Positions 11,790 through 22,537 of a DNA stretch of 64,000 nucleotides are shown in pieces. Under the pieces are notes generated by a model. The model searched no databases. It was not told the origin of the DNA and worked only from the letters and a program-made list of their open reading frames with translations. A program made the translations under genes and the position numbers. The stretch comes from Psilocybe azurescens (Eukaryota; Basidiomycota; Agaricomycetes; Agaricales; Agrocybaceae), in NCBI GenBank assembly GCA_023853785.1, contig JAJIRX010000714.1:62001-126000 (forward strand), read 5' to 3'. Every line of letters begins with the position of its first letter. Positions within the stretch are counted from its first letter, which is position 1.

Positions 11790-13046
11790 TCAAAACACAT
11801 TGTCTTCCGAGAATCTGTAAACATCAAGCAGCCATTCTCCAACTGAACGTGGTCGGTTTACAAATTCACCCCTAAATGGGCGAAAAGAACTAGAGATTAA
11901 TCTTTTGGGGTTTCCTTCCAAAAATGCAACGATATTTTCGACTGTCTGGCCCCAGAAGACCTAAAGGACGAAGATCAAAACTCTGAAGCATTGTAGGGAT
12001 TAGGCGCACTAGGACCTACAGCATAATTGGAGTCTGACAGATACCCAGTGTGAGGGCTCAATGTTAATCGTCCCGCCTTTCGAATGGGATGGTCCAGTGG
12101 AAGCGGTTCGATGTCAAAAACATCCAAACCTGCACCAGCGATCTTTTTCTTCCTTCAAAACTTCTAACAGAGCTGTCTCATCTACGAGAGGCCCTCGAGA
12201 GGTGTTGATAAAAATGCCGTGGGCTTCATGAGCAGAAGATCTTGCTTGGTGATGATATGCCTCGTCGTCTCCGAGAGCACTAGCTGTAAGGATACGATAT
12301 CGCTCTCTTTAAAAAGCTCCTCTTTACTCGCCACGAACTCGACGCCAGCAGCGTCTGCGCGCTCAGGGGTTAAATGAGGCGACCATCCAATGACTCTCAT
12401 GTTAAAAGCCTTAGCGATCTGTGTGATATTAAACTCTACAGTCAACGTCGTTATCTGGGATGCACCAAATCGGGCGTGAAATAAACCACCTTCGCAGTTT
12501 GACTTCCCAATCTTCCCACTCCCACCAAGCCAAGGGTTCTACCAGCTAGTCCCAGTGGCATTGTACTCTGCCATTGAGGGTTTCCCGTCTTAACATGAGA
12601 GTCTTCCACAGAGATAAATCGAACAGTAGCCAAAATCAAAGCCCATATGTGCTCGAGAGTAGCATTACCAGCACCCCCAGTTCCTGACACAGCAATACCC
12701 TTTTCTTGGCTATATGCAGTGTCGATACCCCTGTTCACTGTACCCGTCGTTGCGATTAATCTATGGAATGAGTGCTCAAATTAAGAGTTTCATCCTGTAA
12801 AGATGCGACGACAGACCTGAGTTTAGGTAGTCGGTCCAACAACGATCGAGGGAACTTCGTTCTTTCCCTCATCGCGCATATAACCTCATATTTGTCTAAT
12901 CTCTGAACTAGGGCATCCTCATCCTGAAGAGTGTCCCTGAATACGTCGATGGTGGCTTTCCCCTTCAAAGGAGACCAGTCTGCACTTGTCAGTGCAACAC
13001 CTTGATAATCATCAAGAATAGCGATCTGAATGGTAGGAGTCGACAT
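11790..13046 (-). CDS. D-isomer-specific 2-hydroxyacid dehydrogenase, NAD-binding, with two homopolymer frame breaks
   Basis: An NAD(P)-dependent reductase of 2-keto acids or an oxidoreductase of D-2-hydroxy acids; the substrate is not predictable. ATG 13046 gives IQIAILDDYQGVAL and the N-terminal catalytic half. The Rossmann fold shows LGLVGVGRLGSQ (GxGxxG). After AKAFNMRVIGWSPHLTPE the frame breaks at a run of five A (12210-12214, coding T5), where one more T would give FINTSRGPLVDE with the catalytic Arg. It breaks back at 12144-12148 (coding A5), where one A fewer gives AGAGLDVFDIEPLPLDHP, followed by SPHTGYLSD with the catalytic His. An intron (11961-12019) leads to VFWGQTVENIVAFLEGNP and a 30-residue tail not typical of the family, ending at TGA 11790-11792. 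The two shifts cancel, which suggests sequencing errors. Confidence 0.85.
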
Positions 13047-13190
13047 AACGAGAAGAGGAAGAAAGCAAATCCACCTGAAATGGCCAACACTCAGAAATGT
13101 TCACGTATGACAAAGCTCATGGTGTGATAAAATAAAATAAGACTATGAGAACGTGATTAAAACATCCCTAATTGCGTACAATGTCGCGAT

Positions 13191-16100
13191 CTATGTGTCA
13201 TTATCGAAAGGATACTGCAAGTGACCGCATGAGAAATTGGCATCGAGTGCATGGCTAAAAATTGAACATACCTCAAACGCTTCTGGGGGCTCTGCATCAG
13301 GTACACTCTCGTCCAAGGCAATGTGACGACCTGTGGGCTGAGCCTCTGGGACATTGCCGTTACCTGTAGGAGCCACTTCAGCCGCCACGTTTGCCGTTGG
13401 CGCTGTCTCAATCTCGATGAATTCAGCTTCCTCGTCCGGTCGAAGGTCTGTAAGAATGAGAATCCCACCACCGCCAGCGTATCTTTCCGAGCCCAGCCCT
13501 AACGCAGACGATACGTTCTGAGCAGCGACAGCTTTGCCCGATTTCGACAAAGTTGTTTTTGTTGATACAGCTCTTACAGGTTGATACCTGCCATCGGATG
13601 GGAATGAAATATAGGCCAGCTGGGTAGGGGTCACTCGAGAAAGATTGGGACGCAGCTCAGATGAAGGCTCCGCTTTCTTGGGTCGTGAACTTGAAGTCGA
13701 TGCCTTGTTTTCATCAGCAAGATTTGAGACTGATTGAATAATAGGTGAGACGTCTCCATCCCTAGGCGGCGTATCATCAGCTTTCATCTCGACGTCGGCG
13801 TCTCCTTCTGACTTATCCTAGAAATGATATCAATTATATTTTTTCCTTTGCGGAAAGTTTAAGACCAACCAGATCCATAGTATCGCCTTCGACAGCAGCC
13901 TTCTTCTTTTCTCTTGCCTTAACTTTGGCAGTGGTCGACAGTACGGCTGTAGCGACTTTGGCGACAGTCTCCTTCTTGGGAGGCTTTATAGAAGAGGGAT
14001 AAGCGAAAAGACTAGGCTTAGCATTCGAAATATATTCGAACTTGGGCGCCTATTGAGATATCGGTTAGCTTCGAGATAAAGATAATAGGGCCATCTTTGT
14101 CACTTACCATCAGGTCGCCATTCAGGCCAATGATGCCGGTAGGAGAGAATGCCAGACAAGCACAATGTGCCAGAGGGTACCAATACCAGAACTGGCAGAA
14201 CATGACCATGCCGACGATGGCACTTGTATTCGTACTTCCAGCACGGCTCTGCAGGCTTATAGTCACATTCCTTCCTCCCGCGTCGATGAATCCTTGTCCA
14301 ATAGCAGCACCAAAGCGAGCCATTGGGTCTTCATGCTTATCAGAAATGACTTTATTATATTTGGCGCGTGTAGCCGCAAGAGACGGTGACGAGGCCTCGG
14401 ACTGTTCAACCAGGATCATACCAAGGGCAATGAACGCTCCTTGACGAACGAAGTCGACGCTATCCTTAGTCATAGGTTCCAAGATTTCAACAGCATCCTA
14501 TAGCAAATCAGTTAACAAATCGGTCTCTTTCGCCGTTCGAAGACGACATACCTGAAGACCTGTTCCAGCACAAGCGATACCAAGTGCAAGAGTAGCACCG
14601 CATCGAACATGAGGGTTATAGCTCTCGCTCAGTAATTGTACAACACGAGGCACCTGGGCAGGGTTCTTGAACAGAAGGAACGCCAAAGAAGTCACAGCAG
14701 CACGTCGAACATCGTCAGAGGTGTCAGATACTGCGATATGTAGGAGTTTGCGAACAGCGCCGTTGTTTGCAGTGCCGGCATAGGCAAGGGCCAGAGTGTA
14801 GACTCCGCCATATCGTAGAATGGGGTCCTATAGAATGTTAAAACTGGAACATTATCAAAGACATAAAACATACCTTCTCAGAAAGCAAGAGTTTGATTTT
14901 TTCGTCCGCTTCTTCCTGTCGTCCGTAGTAGATGAATGCAATTCCCATAGCAAGACCACGAATGATCTTTTCGTGTTGGGTTTCCCGAGCGTATCGCAGC
15001 ATCTCCTCAACAGCATCTGCAGATGCGGTGCCGAGCATCACCAAGCCCATAGAGAATCCCGATGCTTCACCAGCAACAGCGGAATCTGAGAAAAGAGTGG
15101 TTTTCAAGTCTTCGAATGCTTCCATGCTCTTGGACCCCATGGCAGCAACACCAAGTCCAAGGGCAGCGCCGTGTTGTACTACTTCGCCTTGAGCAACTTT
15201 CAAGGCATCTCGAAGATAGGTTGACACGGAGCTCCCACAGCCTGCGTTGATCAAGCCCAAAGCATAGAGGGCGCCTCCCTCTGAGTAAGCAGCTCCTGCA
15301 ACATTGCTCTCGCCTCCACTTTGGGGAAGATATGGTCCCAAAATTGTTTGGCCCTGTTCGAAGTATCCCTTGTGAATAACACCTAAGCCTGCAGTGGCGG
15401 AGAACTTCGACCAGTTGTTGGCTAGACCGAGCCACTCCAAATTTTCTCGGAGGAAGATGTCGGAAGTTGTTCCAGCGTGCATGAAAGCGTTCTGGAGGGT
15501 GAGAGCAGTATGGTATATTGATGACCTTGGTTCCAATGCATCCTGGATATTCGAATTAGTCAACTCAAATGCAAATCGGATGCATGGTTAATACCTTGGT
15601 GTTCTTCAAGATGAGAAGATCGGTTTGGTTATTGCGCTTGAGGAATTCCCGGTAGAGTTTGACAGATTCTTTGCCGGTCAGAATTGTGCGAAGCTTATCG
15701 AATACGGGTTTGCTTTTCTACAACCGGCAAAAGTCAGATCCCAACTATAGCACATGGTGTTTACACTCACTGCATCACCTTCCGGCAGATCGGTCCGCAA
15801 AGTTTCAAGAAAATCCTGCGAGCCTCCTTCTACCAAATCGAAGGCGAATTGGTAGGCTAACAGTTGTTCTGTAGCAACGAGCGATGAAAGAAGGGAAATA
15901 GTCAGGCTTGGGTCACTGAGTGTCACAAGCAGGCGAGTCAAGGCATGAACATGTGGGGATCCATCTCCTGCAGCTGGCTGAGGGAACAAAGGGAATAAGA
16001 AGCGAAGCACTTGATCCCGGTACGAAAGTGAGAATCCAGTGTCGAGGACGCCCTCCATAGCATATGATAGAAGAGAAGTGTCTTGTGTTTTTGAATAAAT

Positions 16101-16792
16101 AGATGAGATAACGTCTAGGCGGTGGGATTCCAAAGCAATTCCTATTGCCTGAAGAAATATATGATTAGTGACATATGATGCCTATATGCATTGAACGTCA
16201 TACCTGCTTGAACTCGCCCTCTGAAATACATCGGTTGAATATGTCCTCGACAGTAGCTTGCAGACGTGGGTCAATCTTCTCTTTACTACCTGATTGCTCG
16301 GCTGAGCGCGCTTTGATATAGCGGTCGATGGCTTTCGCTGGTGTGAAATGCAAAGAATAAGAAACGATAGACGAAAACGCGATCAATAACTACTCACACA
16401 CTATCGTCTCAACATATTCTTCTGATTCACGGATACGAGTCTCGTTCTGGAACGCGTTTCCTGACCCAAGAGCAAAAGAGAGGGCTTCGTCATATTCCCC
16501 TAGGAAATAGTAAACCTTGCTGGCAACCAATGCTGCGGCATCTCTGGCTGGTTTGGAAAGTTCATTGCTTTCATACAGAGCTTCTCTGTAGGTTCCCGCG
16601 TCAGTTTAGCATATATAATGTTATGAAGTGTGTAAACATTACATTAAGGCGATATGTTCTGAGATTTCTGCCCAGAACTGCGGTACCAGGGAGCATAGTG
16701 TGGCGAGAGCACGCTCTTTGAGTGTGGAATCTGGCTCCTGCAGAAGGGCAAGGAAGCCAGCGGCTGAGGACTGTTTGACCATGGAAAGTGGA
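13191..16792 (-). CDS. RPN2: 26S proteasome regulatory subunit RPN2 (PSMD1)
   Basis: A non-ATPase scaffold subunit of the 19S base that docks RPN1, RPN10 and RPN13. ATG 16792 gives [19 protein letters not shown], the usual RPN2 N-terminus; the exons then read [32 protein letters not shown] and the proteasome/cyclosome (PC) repeats, for example [62 protein letters not shown] and [14 protein letters not shown] Trp/Tyr/Phe-rich toroid end follows ([13 protein letters not shown]), then a charged linker with [18 protein letters not shown], and a C-terminal domain ending PEAFEYPFDNDT, which matches the RPN13-binding tail of PSMD1. About twelve short introns fit. The last intron, 57 nt, is in frame without stops. 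It is divergent from COX13, with 187 bp between start codons. Confidence 0.96.
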
Positions 16793-16979
16793 ATAAGAGG
16801 GAGAGATGAGTTCGTAACTTGGACTTGTACAGAGGTCTAGGTGACGCGTCCTTAGCACGCGGACTCATTAGTTCCTAATAAATCCAAACAGACGGTGTCC
16901 TCCGAAATAACCCTTCCTGAGTCCTCCTCCTGTTCAGTCTCTCGTTTAAATCGTTATCCAGTTCTATTGCCCCTAGGCC

Positions 16980-17620
16980 ATGTCTTTTGCCATCCGAAAT
17001 CTTTTCTAGGCAAGTTGCCCGCGCACCATCGCGCTTCCACGCAAAGCCCCGTACTTTTGCCACCGCCGACAAATCTATCACGGAAAGTGCCCTCGAGAGG
17101 TATATCCAGGAAGACAAGGCTTTGACACACCACGCTCAACGTGAGTAACATCCAATCAACATCAGACTATGCATATTTACAAAGCTCTCAGAGACTACTG
17201 ACCTCTGGAGGAAAATCAGGTATGCCCTACACCCAAGAGTCTAGACCATGCCATTTCAACCATGCCTAACGCGTTGTCAAAAAGCTTCTACGTTTGTCTC
17301 CCAGCTAGTATGTCTTCGCTATTTTGCACCGCTCTTCAAATCTGATGTCTCTTCACCTCTGTTAGTCGCCGTTTGCGTTGCTTGGGTATACAACGCCGAA
17401 GTTGAACATGCCACGCACATTGAGCACATCAAGCACGAGAATGGTGGGGAGCTTCCCGAGAAACCCCTGTACGACCACCTGAACAGGAGATCCAAGCCAT
17501 TCCCCTGGGGGAACAACTCTCTTTTCTTCAACCCCCACGTGAGTCTTTGAGCCATCCCTCATTTCTATTTAATTGAGCGTTTCTTATGTGCATCAGGTCA
17601 ATAAAGACTTGAGCGAGTAA
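16980..17620 (+). CDS. COX13: Cytochrome c oxidase subunit VIa (COX13), with one frame break in the presequence
   Basis: A nuclear-encoded single-span subunit of mitochondrial complex IV. From ATG 16980 the frame reads MSFAIRNL and then stops; removing one T from the TTTT run at 17002-17005 continues it as SRQVARAPSRFHAKPRTF, an Arg/Ser-rich presequence. Exons then give SALERYIQEDKALTHHAQ, TTDLWRKIS, FYVCLPAIAVCVAWVYNAEVEH (membrane span), EHIKHENGGELPEKPLYDHLNRRSKPFPWGNNSLFFNPH and a last short exon VNKDLSE ending at TAA 17618-17620. The DLWRKIS, HIKHENG and KPFPWG...LFFNPH motifs are diagnostic of COX6A/COX13. Five exons. Presequences vary, so an unseen upstream exon is an alternative to the indel. 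Confidence 0.93.
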
Positions 17621-17841
17621 ATCTCTAGTTATAGGCGTGCATTTTGCGAGTAGAAAGTTATAAATTTATTTTCTCGGAGAGCTCATCCAGATCGCGACTT
17701 CGAAGATTTTTGAGCATTAAGTGTTTCATATATTCATTCCTTGTGCGCTAAGGTCCAAGGGTTCTACATATTCTCCAAAGAAGGTCCTAGTTTTTCAAAC
17801 AGACAACGCTGGGTTAAATACTCACGAGACTTTTGGAAGCC

Positions 17842-18978
17842 TCAAAGCATCAACAGCATGCCCACCAATGAAGCCCCGAAGACCGCTGTCAATGTCGACT
17901 GCGGCGCCAAAGATAGTGCACCAGATCTGCGTCATATTACTCAGTATATGAGGAATCACAGCGCATCCAAGGGACTTACTGAGTTTGTCCAACTGAAGAG
18001 TTAGCGGCCTTGCCTGTCGGTGCCACCGGTTTGGATGTTAACTGGGGCACAGAATCATTTATGGTCTCATTTGGGCTTCCTGGCGCAGGTCCTATGCTTG
18101 TCGCCGCTGGGAGAGGCGATGAGACCGTCCCACGTTGGGTGCTAGTAATCGTCTCTAGAGGCACTTTGCTCGTAACTGCTTCAGAGGCAATTACGACGAG
18201 AGATGTCTCAACTCGCGTAACAACCGTCTCCACGGACACTACCAGACATGCACCCGCGTTATGTTTTCTAATATCTGTGTAAAGACTGAAGCTCACCTTC
18301 GGTGTTCACTGAAGTTGTTGGGGTGGCTGAGATTGTGGTGCCACTTGCCGATTCTGTGTTTGCCGATTCTATGGCGGACGATTCGGATGTAGACGTTTGC
18401 GACACACTGTCAGCCTCCGAGGTGCTGCTAGGAAAGGTGCTGCTAGGAGAGGTACTGCTAATAGTTTCGGTTGGAAGTTCAGGAGTTGAAGACACAAAGA
18501 CCGCGACGCCTCTAATTCCCCGTTCCACTAAGCCCATTGAAAATCGGGCACGCCACTCTTCAGCGTCTAGTTATTTATAGTAACAGATTGATACGTACAT
18601 TTAGCTTTTGCGATCGTCAATTGGTCTACCAATCCTTCATACCCTAGCTCGCCTACAGTGGCTGTTCCAGGAGACAGCATTAACGAAGCATCCCACTGAC
18701 ATCTGAAAAACACACCTTCATCCACTTGTTGTTGGAAGTTCTCAACTTGGTCTTGGAGATCCACTAGAGTCGCTAATGTGAAGGGATTCAATCAGCAGTC
18801 ATACTGGTTTAATTTTAACCCTTACGTGGTATTTCATCCCCTTCAACGATTGGAATGAGATCTCTTTCCACAATCCCATTTGAAAGGCGGCCCAAAGGCG
18901 CTGCAGTTGATAAAATAGCAATAGAGCTCCACAGGAGAAACACGGCACACAGACTAGCCAAAAGGTGCTGCCGAGCAT
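17842..18978 (-). CDS. Putative secreted, Ser/Thr-rich, GPI-anchored protein of unknown function
   Basis: No family was recognised. Exons read from right to left: a hydrophobic leader (QHLLASLCAVFLLWSSIAIL, then STAAPLGRLSNG), a helical stretch (TLVDLQDQVENFQQQVDEG, FFRCQWDASLML, ELGYEGLVDQLTIAKAKYAEEWRARFSMGLVERG split by an intron), a Ser/Thr-rich segment with repeated SSTSP/SSTFP/SSTSEA and many possible O-glycosylation sites, and after a GTAAGT intron the tail TLTAVFGASLVGMLLML at a TGA (17842-17844), typical of a GPI-attachment signal. The leader frame has no ATG; ATG 18978 is in the neighbouring frame, and one missing base at about 18968-18976 would join them. The gene is best read as a cell-surface protein. 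The start is the weakest part. Confidence 0.6.
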
Positions 18979-19673
18979 ATTCCAGAAATTTATAGGTCGA
19001 AAGTGAATGTCGAAGAATAAACCAGGCCAGCTGCTCAATAGGGGAGAAATATGAAAGGATTTTGAAGAAAACCAGAACGAAAAGGAACGAAAATCTTGCG
19101 GAAGCAAGCTGCGAATGAGTAAAGGCGGACCGTGCCGTCGTTCAGAATAAAGGGAAGGAAAGGAGAGAAGAGATCTCGGTTGAGGCGTCGCTAACGAGTG
19201 TCCACTTCGCCGGGCTGGGGTTTATTGAGTCACTTTAGCATGGCGGCAACGGTAGGTTAGCAGATCACCCGGAAGATAGCTTGATAACTATGATGATCGC
19301 GGCCCACCTCGCGACTCGCGCACCCCTTCAACGACTCACGAGTCTCTTCACAATATGCTGCTGTCAGTGCGTGTGTAGAAACCATTTAAAGTTTAGATAT
19401 ATCGCAATGGGCATTAACGAACATTATAAACTTCATAATGATGGGCTTATGAAGATTGAAGTGTCTGCGAAGTTTACAGAATTGTAACGAAACATATAAA
19501 GATAGAGGATATAACATCAATGGAAGAATCGAAGGTAAGATATGTACATATGTGATATTAATATAATCACAGAAATTTACAGTCCATGCCTGCAGGAGTA
19601 CCGGGTATCTTTGTCCAAATCCGCGACACTCCAAAGATTCTTAAAGAATTCCGGTGGAGTAACAGTAATTCTT
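18979..19673. other. Intergenic, ~700 bp between two minus-strand genes
   Basis: Promoter side of the Ser/Thr-rich surface protein gene and the 3' side of the small GPI-protein gene. The part at 19380-19560 is AT-rich. No coding exon, RNA or repeat was recognised. Confidence 0.5.
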
Positions 19674-20349
19674 TTAGATGGTAATAAACGCGCCAACCAT
19701 GGTGCTAATCATGATGGTCGCAATGCCGACGATGAGTGGTGTCTGGACGTTTGAGGAAGGCGACATTGCACCATTGTGGGCAGCACTTGTGGCGGCAGAG
19801 ACGGCGGCTCCTCCAGCTGAAGTGGCTACGGTGTGAGAGAGCCAAAAACCGAAGTGACGGCGCCGTTAGTAGCAAGGGTGATTGCTTCACCGCCCACGCT
19901 GGTAACGACTGTTATTGCTTGTCCACCGACAGCTTCAGAAGGAGGGTCACGTCAGATAAGCATTTTTTGTATTATTTGAAATACGACATACATGTCACTT
20001 TTTGACCGATTCCAGCGCCGATGCTAGTGAAGTCTGAGCCAAGGCTAGCGGCACCAGCAGTGATTTGGCTACCAATTGAAGCAGCTATGAGAAAAAAAAA
20101 GCATAAGGAAGTGCAGTAATCTCAAAATCAACTACTACACACCACCACCGGTTATATCAGAGATGATGTCGTCAACTTGGGGAATAGGTAAGTATAGGAC
20201 CACTGGGGGGCAGAGACATACGACATACGTGCACGGGCTTGGAGCTCGGGTTCGAATGGGGGAGCAGGAGTAGGCTCTGGGGCAGGAGAAGCGGTGACAG
20301 CAAGAATGAGAAGGGCAAAGAAGGACGCGACAAAGAGTTTGGGGAACAT
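19674..20349 (-). CDS. Small putative GPI-anchored secreted protein, Gly/Ala/Ser/Thr-rich, with one frame break
   Basis: No family recognised. ATG 20349 encodes a clear signal peptide, MFPKLFVASFFALLILAVTA, then a Pro/Glu-rich segment (SPAPEPTPAPPFEPELQAR) with AR as a possible processing site. Exons 2-4 give DDIISDITGGAASIGSQITAG, SLGSDFTSIGAGIGQKVTS and VGGQAITVVTSVGGEAIT, a low-complexity pattern of I/V-G-S/T repeats. The frame then breaks at a run of five A (19844-19848); one more base leads into HTVATSAGGAAVSAATSAAH and a hydrophobic end, PLIVGIATIMISTMVGAFITI, a GPI-type signal. A TATAAAG 52-58 bp upstream of the ATG suggests strong expression. Role unknown, presumably cell wall or surface. 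Confidence 0.65.
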
Positions 20350-20400
20350 TATGGCTTAGTGGGAGAAGAAATGTAAGTGACTGCATTTCTGACATACGGC

Positions 20401-20407
20401 CTTTATA
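20401..20407 (-). promoter_or_regulatory. Putative TATA box of the small GPI-protein gene
   Basis: TATAAAG on the minus strand, 52-58 bp upstream of ATG 20349. Confidence 0.45.
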
Positions 20408-20621
20408 GCAATTTTAAATTTAAATTTTGCATGACGGAGTACGCAAAGCGATGCTCAATGACGCGAAGGCACTGAACCTATTTATAAGTCCGGGGATCGG
20501 GGACCGAAATAAATGGAGACAGAAGATTACGTCATACAGATGAGATCTGACAAAAGAAATTGTTGGGAAACATAGGCTAACTCACATACTTACTACTAAT
20601 CTCATTATCCCACTAACACTT

Positions 20622-21707
20622 ATGCCACGCGCAATCATCTCTCCTTCCGTTCTTGCTTCAGACTTCGGTCAGCTCACTGCTGAATGTAAGCGCATGATGA
20701 TCGGCGGTGCCGAGTGGCTTCATATGGGCAAGTTACTTCTTGTTTTCCGAGTCTCAGTTTTCTCAATTTCTCACAGATGTTATGGACGGGTGATTACCTT
20801 TCTTCAAGCACCCAAACACATATCTAACTCCATGTCGATAGCCACTTCGTGCCTAATATCACGATGGGTACATCTATTTTGATATCCCACATTTTTGTTG
20901 TTGTTCATCTAATCACCCCAGGAGCGCCTATCCTCTCGTGCGTGCACAAAGGAGTGCCGGGCATCTTCATGGATTGTCATATGATGGTTTCTGAACCAGA
21001 AAAGGTCTACCTTAATTTATCCTTTCTTTCATTCGATTTCATACTGATACCCCGCACATTACCCAGTGGGTAGATGACATTGCGGATGCTGGCGGCGCAA
21101 TGTACTGCTTCCACCACGAGGCTACAGGTACGTGATTTCTGCCCTCCAATCACACGTATGGGATCTCATACGCGCTGCCTGCGCATTTACGCAGACAACC
21201 CTATTGCCCTCATTGACAAGATCCACAAACGTGACATGAAAGCAGGCGTAGCCATTTCGCCAGATACCCCTTCCACCGCAATCACTGATGAGGTAGCCGC
21301 CCTGGCCGACATGCTGCTGGTCATGACAGTGTATCCAGGTAATCATCAATTTGCTGTACGACTCTAACGCACTAGTGACATCTACTCCCGACCATTTAGG
21401 ACGCGGTGGCCAGAAATTCATTGATAGATGCGTTCCTAAAGTAGCTGAGCTACGCGCTCGTTTCCCCTGACAAGGATATCGAAGTAGACGGAGGTGTGGG
21501 TCCTAAAACTATTGGCGTCTGCGCCGACGCAGGCAAGCCACCATTTCCCGTCCTTGCTGCATCTATGTTCAACATCACATCTCCTTTTCCACAGGCAGCA
21601 ACGTCATTGTCGCCGGAACAGCCATATTCGGAGCAGAGGACCCAACTTCGGTAATCCAAGAGCTCAAAGACACCGTTAATACTGCCCAAGCGAAATTTAC
21701 TCAGTGA
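20622..21707 (+). CDS. RPE1: Ribulose-phosphate 3-epimerase, with one homopolymer frame break
   Basis: Interconverts D-ribulose 5-phosphate and D-xylulose 5-phosphate in the non-oxidative pentose phosphate pathway; a cytosolic TIM barrel. ATG 20622 gives IISPSVLASDFGQL (Ser near the substrate phosphate), then after introns MDVMDGHFVPNITMG (metal-binding His and catalytic Asp), DCHMMVSEPEKWVDDIADAG, YCFHHEATDNP, VAISPDTPS, MLLVMTVYPGRGGQKF and VDGGVGPKTIGVCADAG with the second catalytic Asp, and IVAGTAIFGAEDP near the phosphate site. At 21464-21467 the CCCC run puts a stop just after RARFP; one C fewer gives RARFPDKDIEVDGG. It ends at TGA 21705-21707. The normal length is about 230 residues. 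Confidence 0.95.
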
Positions 21708-22537
21708 AGTCCTTTGGATGAAATATCGATTTAAACATTATCTATGTAGACTACCTGTTGTCTTGCTCTGTTTTGGATTATGGATCTATGCTCGCGGCAA
21801 ATAAATTTTATTAAGGAACATTGGCAACGGAGGAACACAATTATACAGATAATAGCTGGCTTGTCGATTTACAGTTATTGAAGGTAGGAGCAGTGTAGAA
21901 AAAACTGCGCACGTTGACTGCGACACAAGTTTATACGACGCGACACCAATATGGTGATACAGCCTTTGAAGTTTGGGGCATCAAATAGCAGGCAGTGCTA
22001 TACACAGCTAAGCGCAGAATGTGAGCCCGCAGTTTACGCAGGTTAGTGTAAAAACCATTGCAAGGAATCGGTGATAATTAAGACCATTAACAAAGGGTAT
22101 ACTAGCTAAAAGGGCCTGTAAGCTACCGAAATGGGGGATTTGGATAAGCATCCATAGTGTCTACATTAGTACAGTGCGGTAGGGAAACCCGGAGGTGGAG
22201 GTTCTGTTCGTGAATGCGTGCGTTCCAAAAATGAAAGGATTCTCGAGCCAGGAAAAGTAGGTGGGTTGTGGAATCATGAATACTATTTAATGTTCTTTCA
22301 TAACAACGCAATGATAGGGGTAGCTCCTGGGTGTTCTTCCGAACGAGTGCAAAAGTGCAAGTCCATATTGTCTTACCAGTGTCATGTGTCCGCTAAATAT
22401 TCTTGGAAAGAATATTCAAATAAAAAGCCTTCTCCTACTCCCTGAAAATAAAGCCTTCCAGCCCTTCTTACCATCATGGTTCGGAAAGAGTCACGGCCGG
22501 TCCAGTGAGGAGGCGAGCATCGTCATCAGCAGGGGGA
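21708..22537. other. 830-bp convergent intergenic region
   Basis: Lies between the 3' ends of the epimerase and the GT32 gene. Only short open frames occur. No gene, RNA or repeat was recognised. Confidence 0.5.

Noticed and set aside
9471..13046. Secondary-metabolite cluster around the P450 and the dehydrogenase
   Set aside because: Only two oxidoreductases adjoin; no synthase, transporter or regulator lies beside them and the flanks are housekeeping genes.
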